From Eretmocerus hayati (Eukaryota; Arthropoda; Insecta; Hymenoptera; Aphelinidae), in assembly GCA_029851415.1 (NCBI GenBank), contig CM056744.1, positions 86,894,907 to 86,958,906 of the forward strand: a stretch of DNA of 64,000 bases, read 5' to 3'. The translations under genes were made by a program, and so were the position numbers. Below the pieces are notes generated by a model that did not search any database, was not told the origin of the DNA, and was given only the letters and a program-made list of their open reading frames with translations. Positions 48,175-58,553 of this stretch are shown piece after piece (within the stretch, counting starts at the first letter, position 1; every line of letters begins with the position of its first letter).

Positions 48175-48714
48175 ATCCACTTCAAGTTCCCATTTGGAAT
48201 GTTTCAAGTTACTTGGTCAAAATGATACGACCGAGTGAAATTAAGAGCAAAAATAAATCATTGATTATTGCAGTGAACTTCAAACTGTGTCTGCTAGAAT
48301 CTCTATAATCCACAAAGATAAATTTTATAGTGTATTTTGATACAAGGGCGTAAAACGTTTTATTCGCGTCCGAGTGAAGGGTTTCCGGCCTGAGCCGCAG
48401 GAAAGGGTCGGAATCATCACGAGGATGCGAATAACAGGTTTTACGGCCGTGTATCTAACTATACTTTTCGATAAACTGTGAGTAAAAGTCGACAAACTGT
48501 GCGCAAAGTGCACTTTTACGCACAGTGTATCGAAAATGCATTTGTTGGAATCGGATGAGGTTTGGCCCAAGATGTTGAATTTTTGGGACCAAAAGTTGAA
48601 AAGTTAGATAATATTAATTTCATGATACCAGGTATGGTATTCGACAAAATTCAAGAAATTATCACCATATTTTGGCCTTTCCATCATCTTTCATAATTCT
48701 CACCATTCTATTCA
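48175..48714 (+). repeat. Satellite-like unit interrupted by a small palindrome
   Basis: 48190-48300 (TTCAAGTTCCC, ACTTGGTCAAAATG, TGTGTCT) and 48597-48714 (AGTTGAAAAGTTAGATA, GATACCAGG, TTTTGGCC) match successive parts of the roughly 310-bp unit at 52830-53290. Between them lies about 290 bases with a GATAAACTGTG/CACAGTGTATCG inverted pair and GTAAAACG/GTTTTACGG ends, probably a separate insertion. Confidence 0.6.
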
Positions 48715-49117
48715 CACGGTGCCCTTGAATGCAATTTAAATGAAATATTCCGTTACCAACGGGATTATTTTGGTTTCCGTTTCCGGATATCTTGAAGAAT
48801 ACATTCCTAAAAGAATTAAAATCTTTCGCCGAGCCGTTTTGAAGGAATGTCATTTGGAACATTTTTTGGAACTCTTATTTCCTCAATGATAATAAATGTT
48901 CTCCAAACCTAAGATTCCTTGGTCAAATGATGATCTAGATGAAAAATGATGATTTAGGAGGATGATTCGAGTAATTATGACAATGAGAATAGTTACGAGA
49001 GATTAAATCTCCAAAACTGCTGATTGTGGGGAGTCCTTTTGGGGGAAAAATTATGAAGCAGAGTCCAGATCTCAAATTGGGATTCCCATCCACATTTTAT
49101 TCAAAACTACTCAAGTT
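48715..49117 (+). repeat. Left terminal inverted repeat (403 bp)
   Basis: Starts CACGGTGCCCTTGAATGC and ends ACTACTCAAGTT. Its inverse is 52407-52809. Confidence 0.9.
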
Positions 49118-49229
49118 GGGGCCAATATAGATGCACATTGTACAAGATAAATGAGGAGACATGATAAGAAGTCACTGTGAGCCTGTAATACAGAATGATT
49201 CCATCTTTTTCCAAAGACTTATGAATTCT

Positions 49230-52011
49230 TCAAATGTGGGAGGCATTGTATGAGCACACTGCACGTAGAAGTTTCTCGGGATATTTCTCGTTCGAATCGT
49301 TAACTTTATACTTCTCCCAGAGGGAATTAAAGTCGGAGTGAACAGACTCAACTGCTTGCTCACTGTAGAAGCCCAATCCTCTTTTTTTCGATTCGCAGAA
49401 CTGTTCGACGTGAAAAAATACTGCGTGTACCTTTGGAGTCACACTGATTCCTAAGTTCATATAGCTTTGACGAAACTTGGCGATGAAAAGCTTGTAATCG
49501 GGATCCAGAACCTCTCCAAAACACGAGTTTACAACATCCCGGAAGTCAGAGAAGGATGTTTGATATTTTTCCAGTCTTGAATTTGGTTGAACACATAGTA
49601 AATCGGAATTCTCCAAAAGTTTTTTACACGAGTTCCCTTTGAAAGCTGGGCTACCATGTGTCATCTCTCGTTCAACGTTGCATTTTTTCATCCAAGCTGT
49701 AGATTCACTCTCAAACTCTCGGTACATATGGAAGAATATGGTATTTACCACTCCTAGCATGAAGTGCAGTTGAGGTGGTGGTATTAGTTGCAGGAATGTC
49801 TCGTCCGGATCGCTCTTGAATAGTGGTCTGTTCACGCAATTCATGAAATTTTTCGCATCATTCTTCACTGATCCAGCTGCAACCCACTTCTCGTAGTAAG
49901 TCAGATTCTTTTGGACCGTTCTGAGTTCACCGCAGGTGTTGAGATCATCTTTATTCACAAAACACCAGATGCATGGGTGGGTGCAGCTCTGCGGCATAAT
50001 ACCGGATATGATGCTAGCTAATTTCAGATCGGTAGCTATAGTTCCTTCAAGCTCTTCGAGATCCAGGGCATTCATTAATGTAGAAACATTGTTATAATTT
50101 TCCTGAATCTTAGGAGCTACTGCCAACAGGAATATCTTTTTGACTGCAGAATCTTTGAACTGTTTGAATGCAATACCGTCAGAAAATTTCCGACGTTCTG
50201 AGCCGGTAATTTCTGCTGTCGATGTTTCCGACTGAATTGAGAGGCAAATTTTGAAAAATCCTCCTCCACCGTCCAAGCCCTTCTTGATAAGATACTCTCC
50301 AGTGCGCCTTTTCTCTTTTATGAACGCTATGAAATCACTTATACCAATACAATGGACCACAACTCTATGCACTTCGGAGATCTCTTTTCCATTAATCTTC
50401 AAGAACTCAAACTCTCCGTGGCTGAAAAAATCGTCGAGTAGGTGAGATTTCTCCATAAGCTTAATCGTCGAGCCTGATTCGATAAATTTTCTATCTTGTG
50501 TGGCTGTCCGTAAAAATGAGGCGATCCCATGCGTCTGGCGAGAGCTTAGATTCATGCTTATCTGCAGTTTTGAAAGATCCTCTGCAGATACTGAGCGTTT
50601 ACACGCGGTCTTTTTACTTATGGACCCTTTGCAGGATTTTCTGATGAAATGGAGTGGCTTGCCTCGTGATTGTCGGATGACGAGTGTCTCCTGTGACTCT
50701 GGACATTCTTCTACTGCAGTCCTATTTTTTATGAATTTGGACACTACTTGATCTTGTACTCTTTGGGGACAACTTTCCAAATAAGTTGAAAGATTATCAA
50801 CTTGAGACTGCACATTGCAGATATGAGATACTCCTTTGGATACCGGAGTGAGACATTTGCGGCAGGGGTTTTTCAATGTGCTTGGAGCTGGATTTCCTGT
50901 AATATAATTCACGACATGAATGAATTCCACTCGGGAACTTTGTCAAATTCAATGAAACTTGAAGATTTCATACAAAACCGCGTCACATTCCGAATTTATG
51001 CAATTTTTTTGGAAATGATGTTAAGCACGTGGAATTTCCGATAAAAACTTCTCACAAGGCCCCTACGCTCGACGAAAAACGTCACGTAATGGATCAGGAT
51101 TCCCCAGTGCGAGAGTGAAAAGAGAAGCTTTTTTGGTACGAGATACATAAATATTTTACGTTGTTCTACGGAAATTCGAGTACACTATGGTTTAATTTCA
51201 ATGATGAATGGAAAAATAGTTGATGGTTATTGTAATAATGGGAATTTGAGCCCACTGAAGAGTTATGACATTTTGATATCAGTTTTCTGCAACATTTATG
51301 AATCGAGAGAAGATCATTGAGTTTCATGCGTGACTCCGCGCAAAGCAAAATAGCCTAGTACAATTTGTCGTCCAAATATTGAAGAAGCGCGAGCGCAATC
51401 TGTGCGTATTTCCACTTTGATAGGTAACCCGATAATCAAGAGATATATTGATGTAGGGTAGCGAGGGTAGAGTTGCGAGACGTCAAAATCATCGTGATGG
51501 AAAGGCTGATTACTAGTGCGTGACTCGGGCTGTACGTAAAAAAATTTTCGGAAGCCACAAGTTCACGATGTTGGGACGTCGATATGAGAAACCTATTCGT
51601 AAAATCCATGGAATTTTGGAACAATGCCATTTGACAGGGTTTCAAGTACTCACCTGCTGATTTAGATGTAGTTTGTTGCTGTGAATTGAGAGTTTTTCGT
51701 GCAACATCACAGATTTCACAATCACACCTCGAATTCTCGGTTGACTCGGAAACTATCATATCCACGACTCTGGGTGAATTCAAAATATTCATCGTCTCTT
51801 TGCCAGATTTAACTCGACTCACGTGCACCTTACACGTACCACACAAAGCACTTGGTGAACTTTTGCTTTCTCGATAATGATTGAAAATTGTCTCCAGATC
51901 TATTTTCAGTTGATTTTTGATGGGAACCATCATTTTCTTCTTTCGAAAACATAACAGACAGACTTTGGATCTATTCTCCTCGTGAGAAAATGCATGGTCC
52001 TTCGTCATCAC
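49230..52011 (-). CDS. Transposase (RNase-H-fold DDE type, proposed)
   Basis: Exon 1 (52011-51654) and exon 2 (50929-49230) join in phase 1 across a 724-base intron with a CAG|GTGAGT donor and CCCGAG acceptor. Product: 685 residues, no breaks. The N-terminal part has paired cysteines (CLLC, LCGTC, CDCEIC, then CRKC) typical of zinc-binding DNA-recognition modules. The catalytic part carries KKGLDGGGGFFKI (about residue 340), ATDLKLASIISGIM plus HPCIWC, PPPQLHFMLG, KGNSCKKLL, then VTPKVHAVFFHVEQF and YSEQAVESVHSDFNSLWEKYK near the C-terminus. I propose Asp of LDGGGG, Asp of ATDLKL and Glu of SEQAVE as the acidic triad. The order of blocks (D, zinc pair, 'GN..KKL', 'SE...ES') is reminiscent of the RAG1/Transib/Chapaev catalytic core. 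The same kind of protein occurs widely as an unnamed family in insects and cnidarians (recollection). Taking the GTG at 50930 as a start would drop the N-terminal zinc modules. Confidence 0.75.
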
Positions 52012-52406
52012 GATTGTGAAATCCGCATACAGTCAACGTAGCAATGAATACGCATTGATTGGGATAACAATTGAAACTTTTCACCACAAGGTTCAGAGAC
52101 ACATGCGAAGCGCTCACAAGCTGGCGAGATACTAGTTGAGTGACCCATTAGCTAAAGTTCCAGAATTCACTCTTGTTATGAATTTCGCTGGCATACATGT
52201 ATACTGAGAGTATTGTCTGGAGCGAGTATGTAGACCATATCAACAAATGTCGCCGATTGAGCACGCGAGGAATTTGCCGCAGACGGGGTACGGTGTCGTA
52301 AGACGACCGCAAAACAGTATTCCAACTTACCGATCTGTGTCGATTGATGACGTTGAAACGATGATTAGCAATGCTATATTGATTTATGTTGATTGATATT
52401 GATCGT

Positions 52407-52809
52407 AACTTGAGTAGTTTTGATCAAGATGTGGATGGGAATCCCAATTTGAGATCCGGACTCTGCTTCATAATTTTTCCCCCAAAAGGACTCTCCACAA
52501 TCAGCAGTTTTGGAGATTTAATCTCTCGTAACTATTCTCATTGTCATAATTACTCGAATCATCCTCCTGAATCATCATTTTTCATTTAGATCATCATTTG
52601 ACCAAGGAATCTTAGGTTTGGAGAACATTTATTATCATTGAGGAAATAAGAGTTCCAAAAAATGTTCCAAATGACATTCCTTCAAAACGGCTCGGCGAAA
52701 GATTTTAATTCTTTTAGGAATGTATTCTTTAAGATATCCGGAAACGGAAACCAAAATAATCCCGTTGGTAACGGAATATTTCATTTAAATTGCATTCAAG
52801 GGCACCGTG
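52407..52809 (-). repeat. Right terminal inverted repeat (403 bp)
   Basis: Inverse of 48715-49117, ending GGGCACCGTG. Followed by TTCA. Confidence 0.9.
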
Positions 52810-52829
52810 TTCAAGGGCCCAACTTGAGC

Positions 52830-53300
52830 ATCTCTAAATTATCTGGTCAAATTGGCGCGCCTAAGTAACTTTGAGAGTAAAAGTCAAGTCTTGAGTAATG
52901 GGATGAGCTCCAAGTTGTGTCTATTGACATCCCAGTAATTCATAGGGTTGCTTCTATGTTGAATTGTTGGAATCTGTTGGAAATTGCCTGAACCGTGCAG
53001 TTTTTTATGATCATGAGTTGAAAAGTCAGATAGTGAATTTTGTGATTCCAGGCATGTTCCAATGGAATTCAGAATCTTATTATCATATGTTGGCCTCTGA
53101 ATCAGTTCTGATCAATCTCACTAGTCTATCCAAGCTCCCAACTAGACCATCCCAAAATTACCTGGTCAAAATGGTGCACCCGGTTGACTTTGAGAGCAAA
53201 AGTCAACTCTTGGCTAGTGCTATGTGCTTGAAATTGTATCCGCTAATATTCCAGTACTTCAGAGGGATGATTTCATGTTCATGTATCGGAATCCGTCGAG
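52830..53300 (+). repeat. Tandem repeat of about 310 bp
   Basis: GGTCAAATTGGCGCGCC...TTTGAGAGTAAAAGTCAAGTCTTG (about 52848-52896) recurs as GGTCAAAATGGTGCACC...TTTGAGAGCAAAAGTCAACTCTTG (about 53164-53212). The cycle also matches pieces left of the transposon at 48.2-48.7 kb. Confidence 0.7.
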
Positions 53301-53304
53301 AATT

Positions 53305-53658
53305 GACTTACAAGGGGAGTCCGGAGTCTCCGGGTCCTGAAATCTCACCAAAATTTTTTTACAGTTTCGTACCACCTAGAATATGAAGAACTCCAAGCAA
53401 CTCTGTCAAATGGGCCTCCTGTTCAAACCTACAGCCTATGACATTAGCATTGCCCATATAGGCCCATGTTAAAAAGTGATATATATATATATATATATAT
53501 AGATACACTAGCAATGTTGACGTTTCTGGCTGTAGCTCAGAGCAAAAGGCCGATTTGACAGAGTTGCTTGAGATACTCCATATTCTAGGTGGTACGAAAC
53601 CGTGAAAAAATTTTGGTGAGATTTCAGGACCCGGAGACTCCGAACTCCCCTTGTCAGT
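53305..53658. repeat. Foldback with central (AT)n
   Basis: ACAAGGGGAGTCCGGAGTCTC at 53310 pairs with its inverse ending near 53653, and CACCAAAATTTTTT with AAAAAATTTTGGTG. A dinucleotide run (AT)11 occupies 53479-53501. Frames across both arms mirror each other and are not genes. Confidence 0.8.
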
Positions 53659-53969
53659 CAAAATCGGCGATTATATGCAATATGAATCATCGAGTATTTC
53701 TGTAATTTAGCTTGGTGACGAGATGATGTTTTACATTCTTAGCTGCTCACTTATATTTTGTTACTTACCACTAACTGCTGAACATAAAACATAAACTGAT
53801 TCCAGATCTCTCCCATTTCACTTGAACCACGAATTTTATATTCATTGCTTCCGGATTTTTGAAGAAAATGGATGACACAAAATCATGCATTCCCTGCAAA
53901 TCTATTGGGATTTCCAAGAGACCAAATTTCTGTGGAAATTCGTATACTTAACACTTACCACGTTTACCA

Positions 53970-54420
53970 CTGTTCCAAACTGCTTTGCTGTTCCTTTGTT
54001 GCATTGGATCTCTTCTGGTCGACCGCTCAGTCGAGACTGGGCGGAATTCGCTGTGTTCCACTCGCTTCACCCATTTTTTTGTACCACTTTAACCTCCCAT
54101 TTTCATCCTCATAACTTCTTCTTCGTTCAGCTGTCCAGCGGTGACTGAATGAATCGGCTTTGGGCTGCTTTTTTATATTCACTGATTTTCAATGTTTCCA
54201 GTGTATCTTCTAACCGTGGCTTTCTCTTTGATTGCCCTGTATGGATTACTCCTCTATCTGCAATACTGTTTCACTGCTCTTTTGTTCCATGGGATCTTCT
54301 CTGGTTAATTGCTCAGTGAAGTTTCACTTTTTTCCGTATCACTTTGTCATCTCATTGTAAATCTCATGTACACTCCCTCACTCAGCTGCTCAGGAGCGTA
54401 TCTTTAAAATACTCACCGCT
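53970..54420 (+). repeat. Diverged tandem duplication of about 285 bp
   Basis: TGCTTTGCTGTTCCTTTGTTGCATTGGATC near 53980 resembles TGTTTCACTGCTCTTTTGTTCCATGGGATC near 54265, followed in both by TTCTCTGGT/TTCTGGTCGA and GCTCAGT. Confidence 0.5.
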
Positions 54421-54429
54421 GCCGATGGA

Positions 54430-54720
54430 ATTCGAATATTAGATTGATGGAATGTATAGTGAGACGAATGATGAAAGATGGTAAGAAATCGAAGATGTGA
54501 TTTCGATAATGTATGAGTGAATGATCGGTTGTGACGATGTTGTAGGATGGAATGAATGTAATGAATGGATCCGATTGATGAAATGTAGAGTACCTACTGA
54601 AATGCGAAATGATTTGAAGTAGTGAGTACAGTCAGTGGTGAAAAATGATGAATTCTTAAAAAAGTGATGTGGTATAGGAGGTGGAATGATGAAAATGTGA
54701 GGAATGAGATAGAAAAATAG
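54430..54720. repeat. Purine-rich low-complexity DNA (GATG/GAAT)
   Basis: The + strand is dominated by GATG, GAAT and AATG words, giving strong strand asymmetry. The 109-residue minus-strand frame is its reflection (Ser/His/Ile-rich) and lacks other support. Confidence 0.5.
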
Positions 54721-54817
54721 CCACCTCATCAATCTCAATGAAGCTGAATCTGAATGCAATATCTGCACGCTTTGAATTTGAGTAGTGAGTTTTACTTTGG
54801 AAAAATTAGTATACTAC

Positions 54818-54908
54818 TTAACATGTCCGCTGCGGCGGGGACCAACGGTGGGCCCCACCGCAACTGGGAAAAAATCACCGATTTCAGCCTCCGCAGTGAA
54901 CGTGTTAA
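54818..54908. mobile_element. Short TTAA-type MITE
   Basis: TTAACATGTCCGCTGCGG at the left and CCGCAGTGAACGTGTTAA at the right, 91 bases including both TTAA. An internal GTGGGCCCCAC block matches those of the other two copies. Confidence 0.75.
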
Positions 54909-54999
54909 TCGTGAAGGAAAAACTCGCCCTCTTCAGAATGAAGTAATGTACTACTTATCAAATATCTAGCTCTCGACTTACTAGTTGAAAATGTGCATA

Positions 55000-55470
55000 G
55001 TTATACAATTCGAGATAGAAGATATCTACTACAGGACCCACGTGGCGCTTATGAGTTAATTATAACGTTGAGATGAAGATGGAGTGCCGCGAAAGTACCA
55101 GGAAAGTACCCCCGAGATGCCTACAATATCCCGTCCAAGTGCCAATGAATATCACAACGGAGAGTATCGTGGAAAACTGACAAGAAATCACAAAAACACT
55201 GAGGAGGACAGCTTGGACGAAGTACCGTGGGAGTATTCACTAAGCATTTGTTAGATACCGATGGAGTACCAAGTAAAAACCAATCAATATCTGAATAGAG
55301 AGAACGGGAAGACTTGTTGGAATAGTGACAAAGTATGGCTTGAAAGTGCAGCTCATTTACTGTGAGGACTCAATTATGTTGCTGATGGACTTAATTATCC
55401 CATTGAGGTACAACTGAAGTACTGCAAGAGGATCGTGGGAAACTGACAAAAAATCACTAGAACTAGAACT
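55000..55470. repeat. Degenerate repeats related to the region at 57.7 kb
   Basis: GACAGCTTGGACGAAGTACCGT (about 55206) matches GGCAGCTTGGATGAAGTACCGT (about 57734), and a TCGTGG(A/G)AAACTGACAA(G/A)AAATCAC phrase occurs at about 55167 and 55435. No gene seen. Confidence 0.5.
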
Positions 55471-55474
55471 CTAA

Positions 55475-55495
55475 AACGCGCGCGTCGCGCGCGGA
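55475..55495. repeat. GCGCGC palindrome, copy 1
   Basis: GCGCGCGTCGCGCGC inside AT-rich DNA. Further copies lie near 55757, 55979 and 57233. Confidence 0.7.
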
Positions 55496-55724
55496 TGGTT
55501 ACGATAACTTGAAATTCTGGAAAATATGGCAAAAGCTATTATGTGTGAAAAAGAAAAAAATTATGCAGGTATATATGGTACCAGAAAGGAGGAAATATGA
55601 TATAGTATAAAAATATGGAATGGAAATGTCACTCATCAATATGTTCATCTATCTAATATGCCTCGAAATCGAAATCTATGAACTGCTGATTGAAATATTC
55701 ACGACTGTCTGAAGGATTTTTCGG

Positions 55725-56168
55725 ATAATCTCAAAAAACTATTCGATCTACGAAATACGCGCGCTGCGCGCGCATGGTTCAACCACCCGTATGGTGTGGG
55801 GTCAAAAAATTATCCAGTATTGATAGAATATCATTGAGGGTGACCATCAAGGAACGAAGATCATTTTGAGAACTGGAGAATTGAGATCAACTCCAAAATC
55901 AATGATTTGAATTCATGCAACGCTTGCGCATGAAAATCTCAATTTTATAATCTCAAAAAACTATTCGATCTACGAAATGCGCGCGCTGCGCGCGCATGGT
56001 TCAACCACCCGTATGGTGTGGGGTCAAAAAATTATCCAGTATTGATAGAATATCATTGAGGGTGACCATCAAGGAACGAAGATCATTTTGAGAACTGGAG
56101 AATTGAGATCAACTCCAAAATCAATGATTTGAATTCATGCAACGCTTGCGCATGAAAATCTCAATTTT
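55725..56168 (+). repeat. 222-bp direct tandem duplication
   Basis: 55725-55946 and 55947-56168 are nearly identical (ATACGCG against ATGCGCG is one difference). Each unit contains a GCGCGCTGCGCGCGC palindrome and ends CATGAAAATCTCAATTTT. The near identity means recent duplication. Confidence 0.9.
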
Positions 56169-57230
56169 CACGTGAAATGTGTGGAATTCCAATTCGATTG
56201 AGATTTTCAAAGGTTTTTACTCATTTTCGGATGGAGATATATTTCTCTCTTTCTCTTTCTTCTCCTCTGAGTCGGCTATAGAAGAGAAGGAGGAAGAATT
56301 TTTCAAGGATATGCACAAATATCAGCCAATCAGCTTCTGTAAAGCGAGAATTTCTCGAATGCTTCTGAAGAAATTTTTTTAAGTCGACAAATGCAAAATT
56401 TTCGATCGATTATTTGAAATTCAATTGATCATCATCCAGGAATGAGAAAGTTATTCAACCTATTCCTCAATCCATTCGGTCCAATTCAGTGCCATCCACC
56501 AACTGAAGAGTTGTTTCACGCATTAGAACTTGAAGAATTATATTCACAAATTGAAAATTTTTTTTAAGATGATGTAAGGATATTCAACATTCACAAAGAG
56601 ATTTTTAATTTTAATCTAGCCCCAATCAAAAAACAGTATAGATCCAACTTCGAAGTTTGTATGAATCATTTTGAGAATTTAGATAAGCGTTCCTGAGATC
56701 TTCTCGATCGTTAGGAAGATGAAATAATATCAGAAATCAAATCTTGAAATGATTACCATTAACCTCATTAATACACGGGATATCCGATATTCCTGTTGTC
56801 GGTCAAGCAGCAATCTACTTTCCTATCACTCATTTAGCGAGTGAATCGCGATCCGATTAATACAAGCAGGTGTAATGAAACCCGATATGATGCGCAGGCG
56901 CGACCGATCACCTGCTCAGTGTTGACAACGAAGCAGACAGAATTGGACAGAACGCTACAGTGCATGAGTTCAGATGCTTGGAACTCATCATTACTTTTCT
57001 TCCGATAAATTGGAAATAATCAACAGATTTAATAGTTCGGCTATGTAGATCGCATGATTGGATTCTTCCAACTATATTGATCCACCTATAAATACATTCA
57101 AATAATCCAATGTCATTAATCCACAGCAACACACATTGAGACGACTCGTAAGTGGCGCGCGAAATCTCGATCGGAACGTCTCGAATCTCGATATCGAAGT
57201 TATCCATTAATAATATAAGACTAGACTAAA
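56169..57230. other. Unassigned AT-rich DNA
   Basis: No gene, RNA or repeat could be supported. Short frames lack motifs. Confidence 0.4.
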
Positions 57231-57232
57231 AT

Positions 57233-57250
57233 TGCGCGCGTCGCGCGCGA
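57233..57250. repeat. GCGCGC palindrome, copy 4
   Basis: GCGCGCGTCGCGCGCG, matching the first copy at about 55477. Confidence 0.7.
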
Positions 57251-57377
57251 TGTGTCAAAGGGAATGTTTTGAAATAGATACCAAAGAATTTCCCGACTTC
57301 AATCTGAACCCCTCAATCTGAATAAGTGAATAAATAGGAATCTTCTATAACGACTTCAAGAGTGAGATAACCGATAT

Positions 57378-57722
57378 ATCGATAGAAATCTTCCATACCG
57401 ACGCATTTTTTCATACCGACGTTTAAAGAGCCAACATGGCGGCCTCCACGAACAGATCGATCCACAGAATCGATTCGATTTTCGAGCTGAAAAGAGCGAT
57501 TCGATACATGTGAACACTTATCGCAGATGTGGATTAATAAACGGGGGGATATCGATAGAAATCTTCCATACCGACGCATTTTTTCATACCGACGTTTAAA
57601 GAGCCAACATGGCGGCCTCCACGAACAGATCGATCCACAGAATCGATTCGATTTTCGAGCTGAAAAGAGCGATTCGATACATGTGAACACTTATCGCAGA
57701 TGTGGATTAATAAACGGGGGGG
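57378..57722 (+). repeat. 173-bp direct tandem duplication
   Basis: 57378-57550 and 57551-57722 are practically identical, starting ATCGATAGAAATCTTCC and ending AATAAACGGGGGG. Each contains CATGGCGGCCTCCACG. The overlapping frames on both strands repeat accordingly. Confidence 0.9.
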
Positions 57723-57859
57723 ATAGTGAGGAAGGCAGCTTGGATGAAGTACCGTCGAATGGGGTAATTCTAGTACGATTTCGGTACTTTTTATTTTTTT
57801 GGCTCAGCATTGAAACTCACACTGATGTACCTACCTCAAAGTGTAGTCAATCGGAAGCT

Positions 57860-58553
57860 CGCAGTCTTAGCTTCTAATTGACGGGCTCCGCAGTTCAATT
57901 TGATGAGTCAAAGCCGGAGCTATTGGCAGTTGGAGAAGGGTACCAACATTTGGACTCCGACCGGGAATTTTTTGTACACTTGCAAAAAATTTCAACTCAA
58001 GTCCTCGCGATGCGGCTGAATCCATTTCGATCGTACAGAAATCTTCTTCATTCAACTTTTTCAACGTGCATCGGCTCATACTGCTCATTAATGCAAGTAC
58101 TTTTCAGAAAAAAATCGTCCGGAACCGATAACTTACCTCAGCAACTTCTCGGAATTATAAACTGAGAGTTAACTTTTAGCGATTTTTGCGTCATCTTTTG
58201 GACGACCTAGATCCAGCTAGAGAGGTAATCATCGATTTTCACCAGCGGGCATCCCAAAGATTTTACCAGAACCTGCAATTAGTTCACCGGTGGAAGTCGA
58301 TTTTTCCAAGATCTTCAAAGTCACCACTGGTAAAAGTCGATTTCCACCTTCCTAGTTCGTTCTAGGTCATCCAGAGAATGTCGAAAAAATTCCTTCAAAT
58401 AAATAGCTTCTAGAAGTCACTGAGGTGAATGATCAATCTCAGACCATTTCTAGCACGTCAAAGAAAAACTCCGGGAAAATTTTCTTGGATTCTCTTCCAG
58501 GCCTCCTTTTCGGCGGTTTTTTTCATCTTGCTCCAGAGTTATTCATGTATATA
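57860..58553. repeat. Diverged relative of the 2.1-kb palindromic element
   Basis: The right end CTTGCTCCAGAGTTATTCATG matches the end of the 1838-3935 element (CTTGCTCCAGAATCACTCATA). The internal order is also shared: AGCGATTTTTG, an AATC(A/G)A(C/T)TTT hairpin with a CACC(A/G) or ACAAG loop border, CAAGATCTTCAAAGT, and AAATAAATAG. It appears to be one arm, ending exactly where the next element begins. Confidence 0.6.

Larger units (their letters stand above)
48715..52809 (-). mobile_element. Coding DNA transposon with 403-bp CACGGTG inverted ends
   Basis: The left arm 48715-49117 and right arm 52407-52809 are inverted copies of equal length (403 bases) with few differences. Ends read CACGGTGCCC(T)TGAATGCA. 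TTCA flanks both sides (48711-48714, 52810-52813), a 4-base target duplication. The single gene inside, on the minus strand, encodes a 685-residue transposase in two exons, both open. The element interrupts a tandem repeat of about 310 bases. Intact gene and near-identical ends suggest recent activity. The heptamer resembles the Transib/RAG CACAGTG type; a 4-base duplication fits Chapaev-type elements better than Transib (5 bases). This assignment is inference. Confidence 0.88.

Noticed and set aside
49230..50930. Transposase starting at GTG 50930
   Set aside because: A splice acceptor lies at this point and joins in phase to an upstream zinc-finger exon; a GTG start would be unusual for a eukaryote.
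54439..54768. 109-residue Ser/His/Ile-rich minus-strand frame
   Set aside because: It is the complement of GATG/GAAT low-complexity DNA and has no splice or leader evidence.
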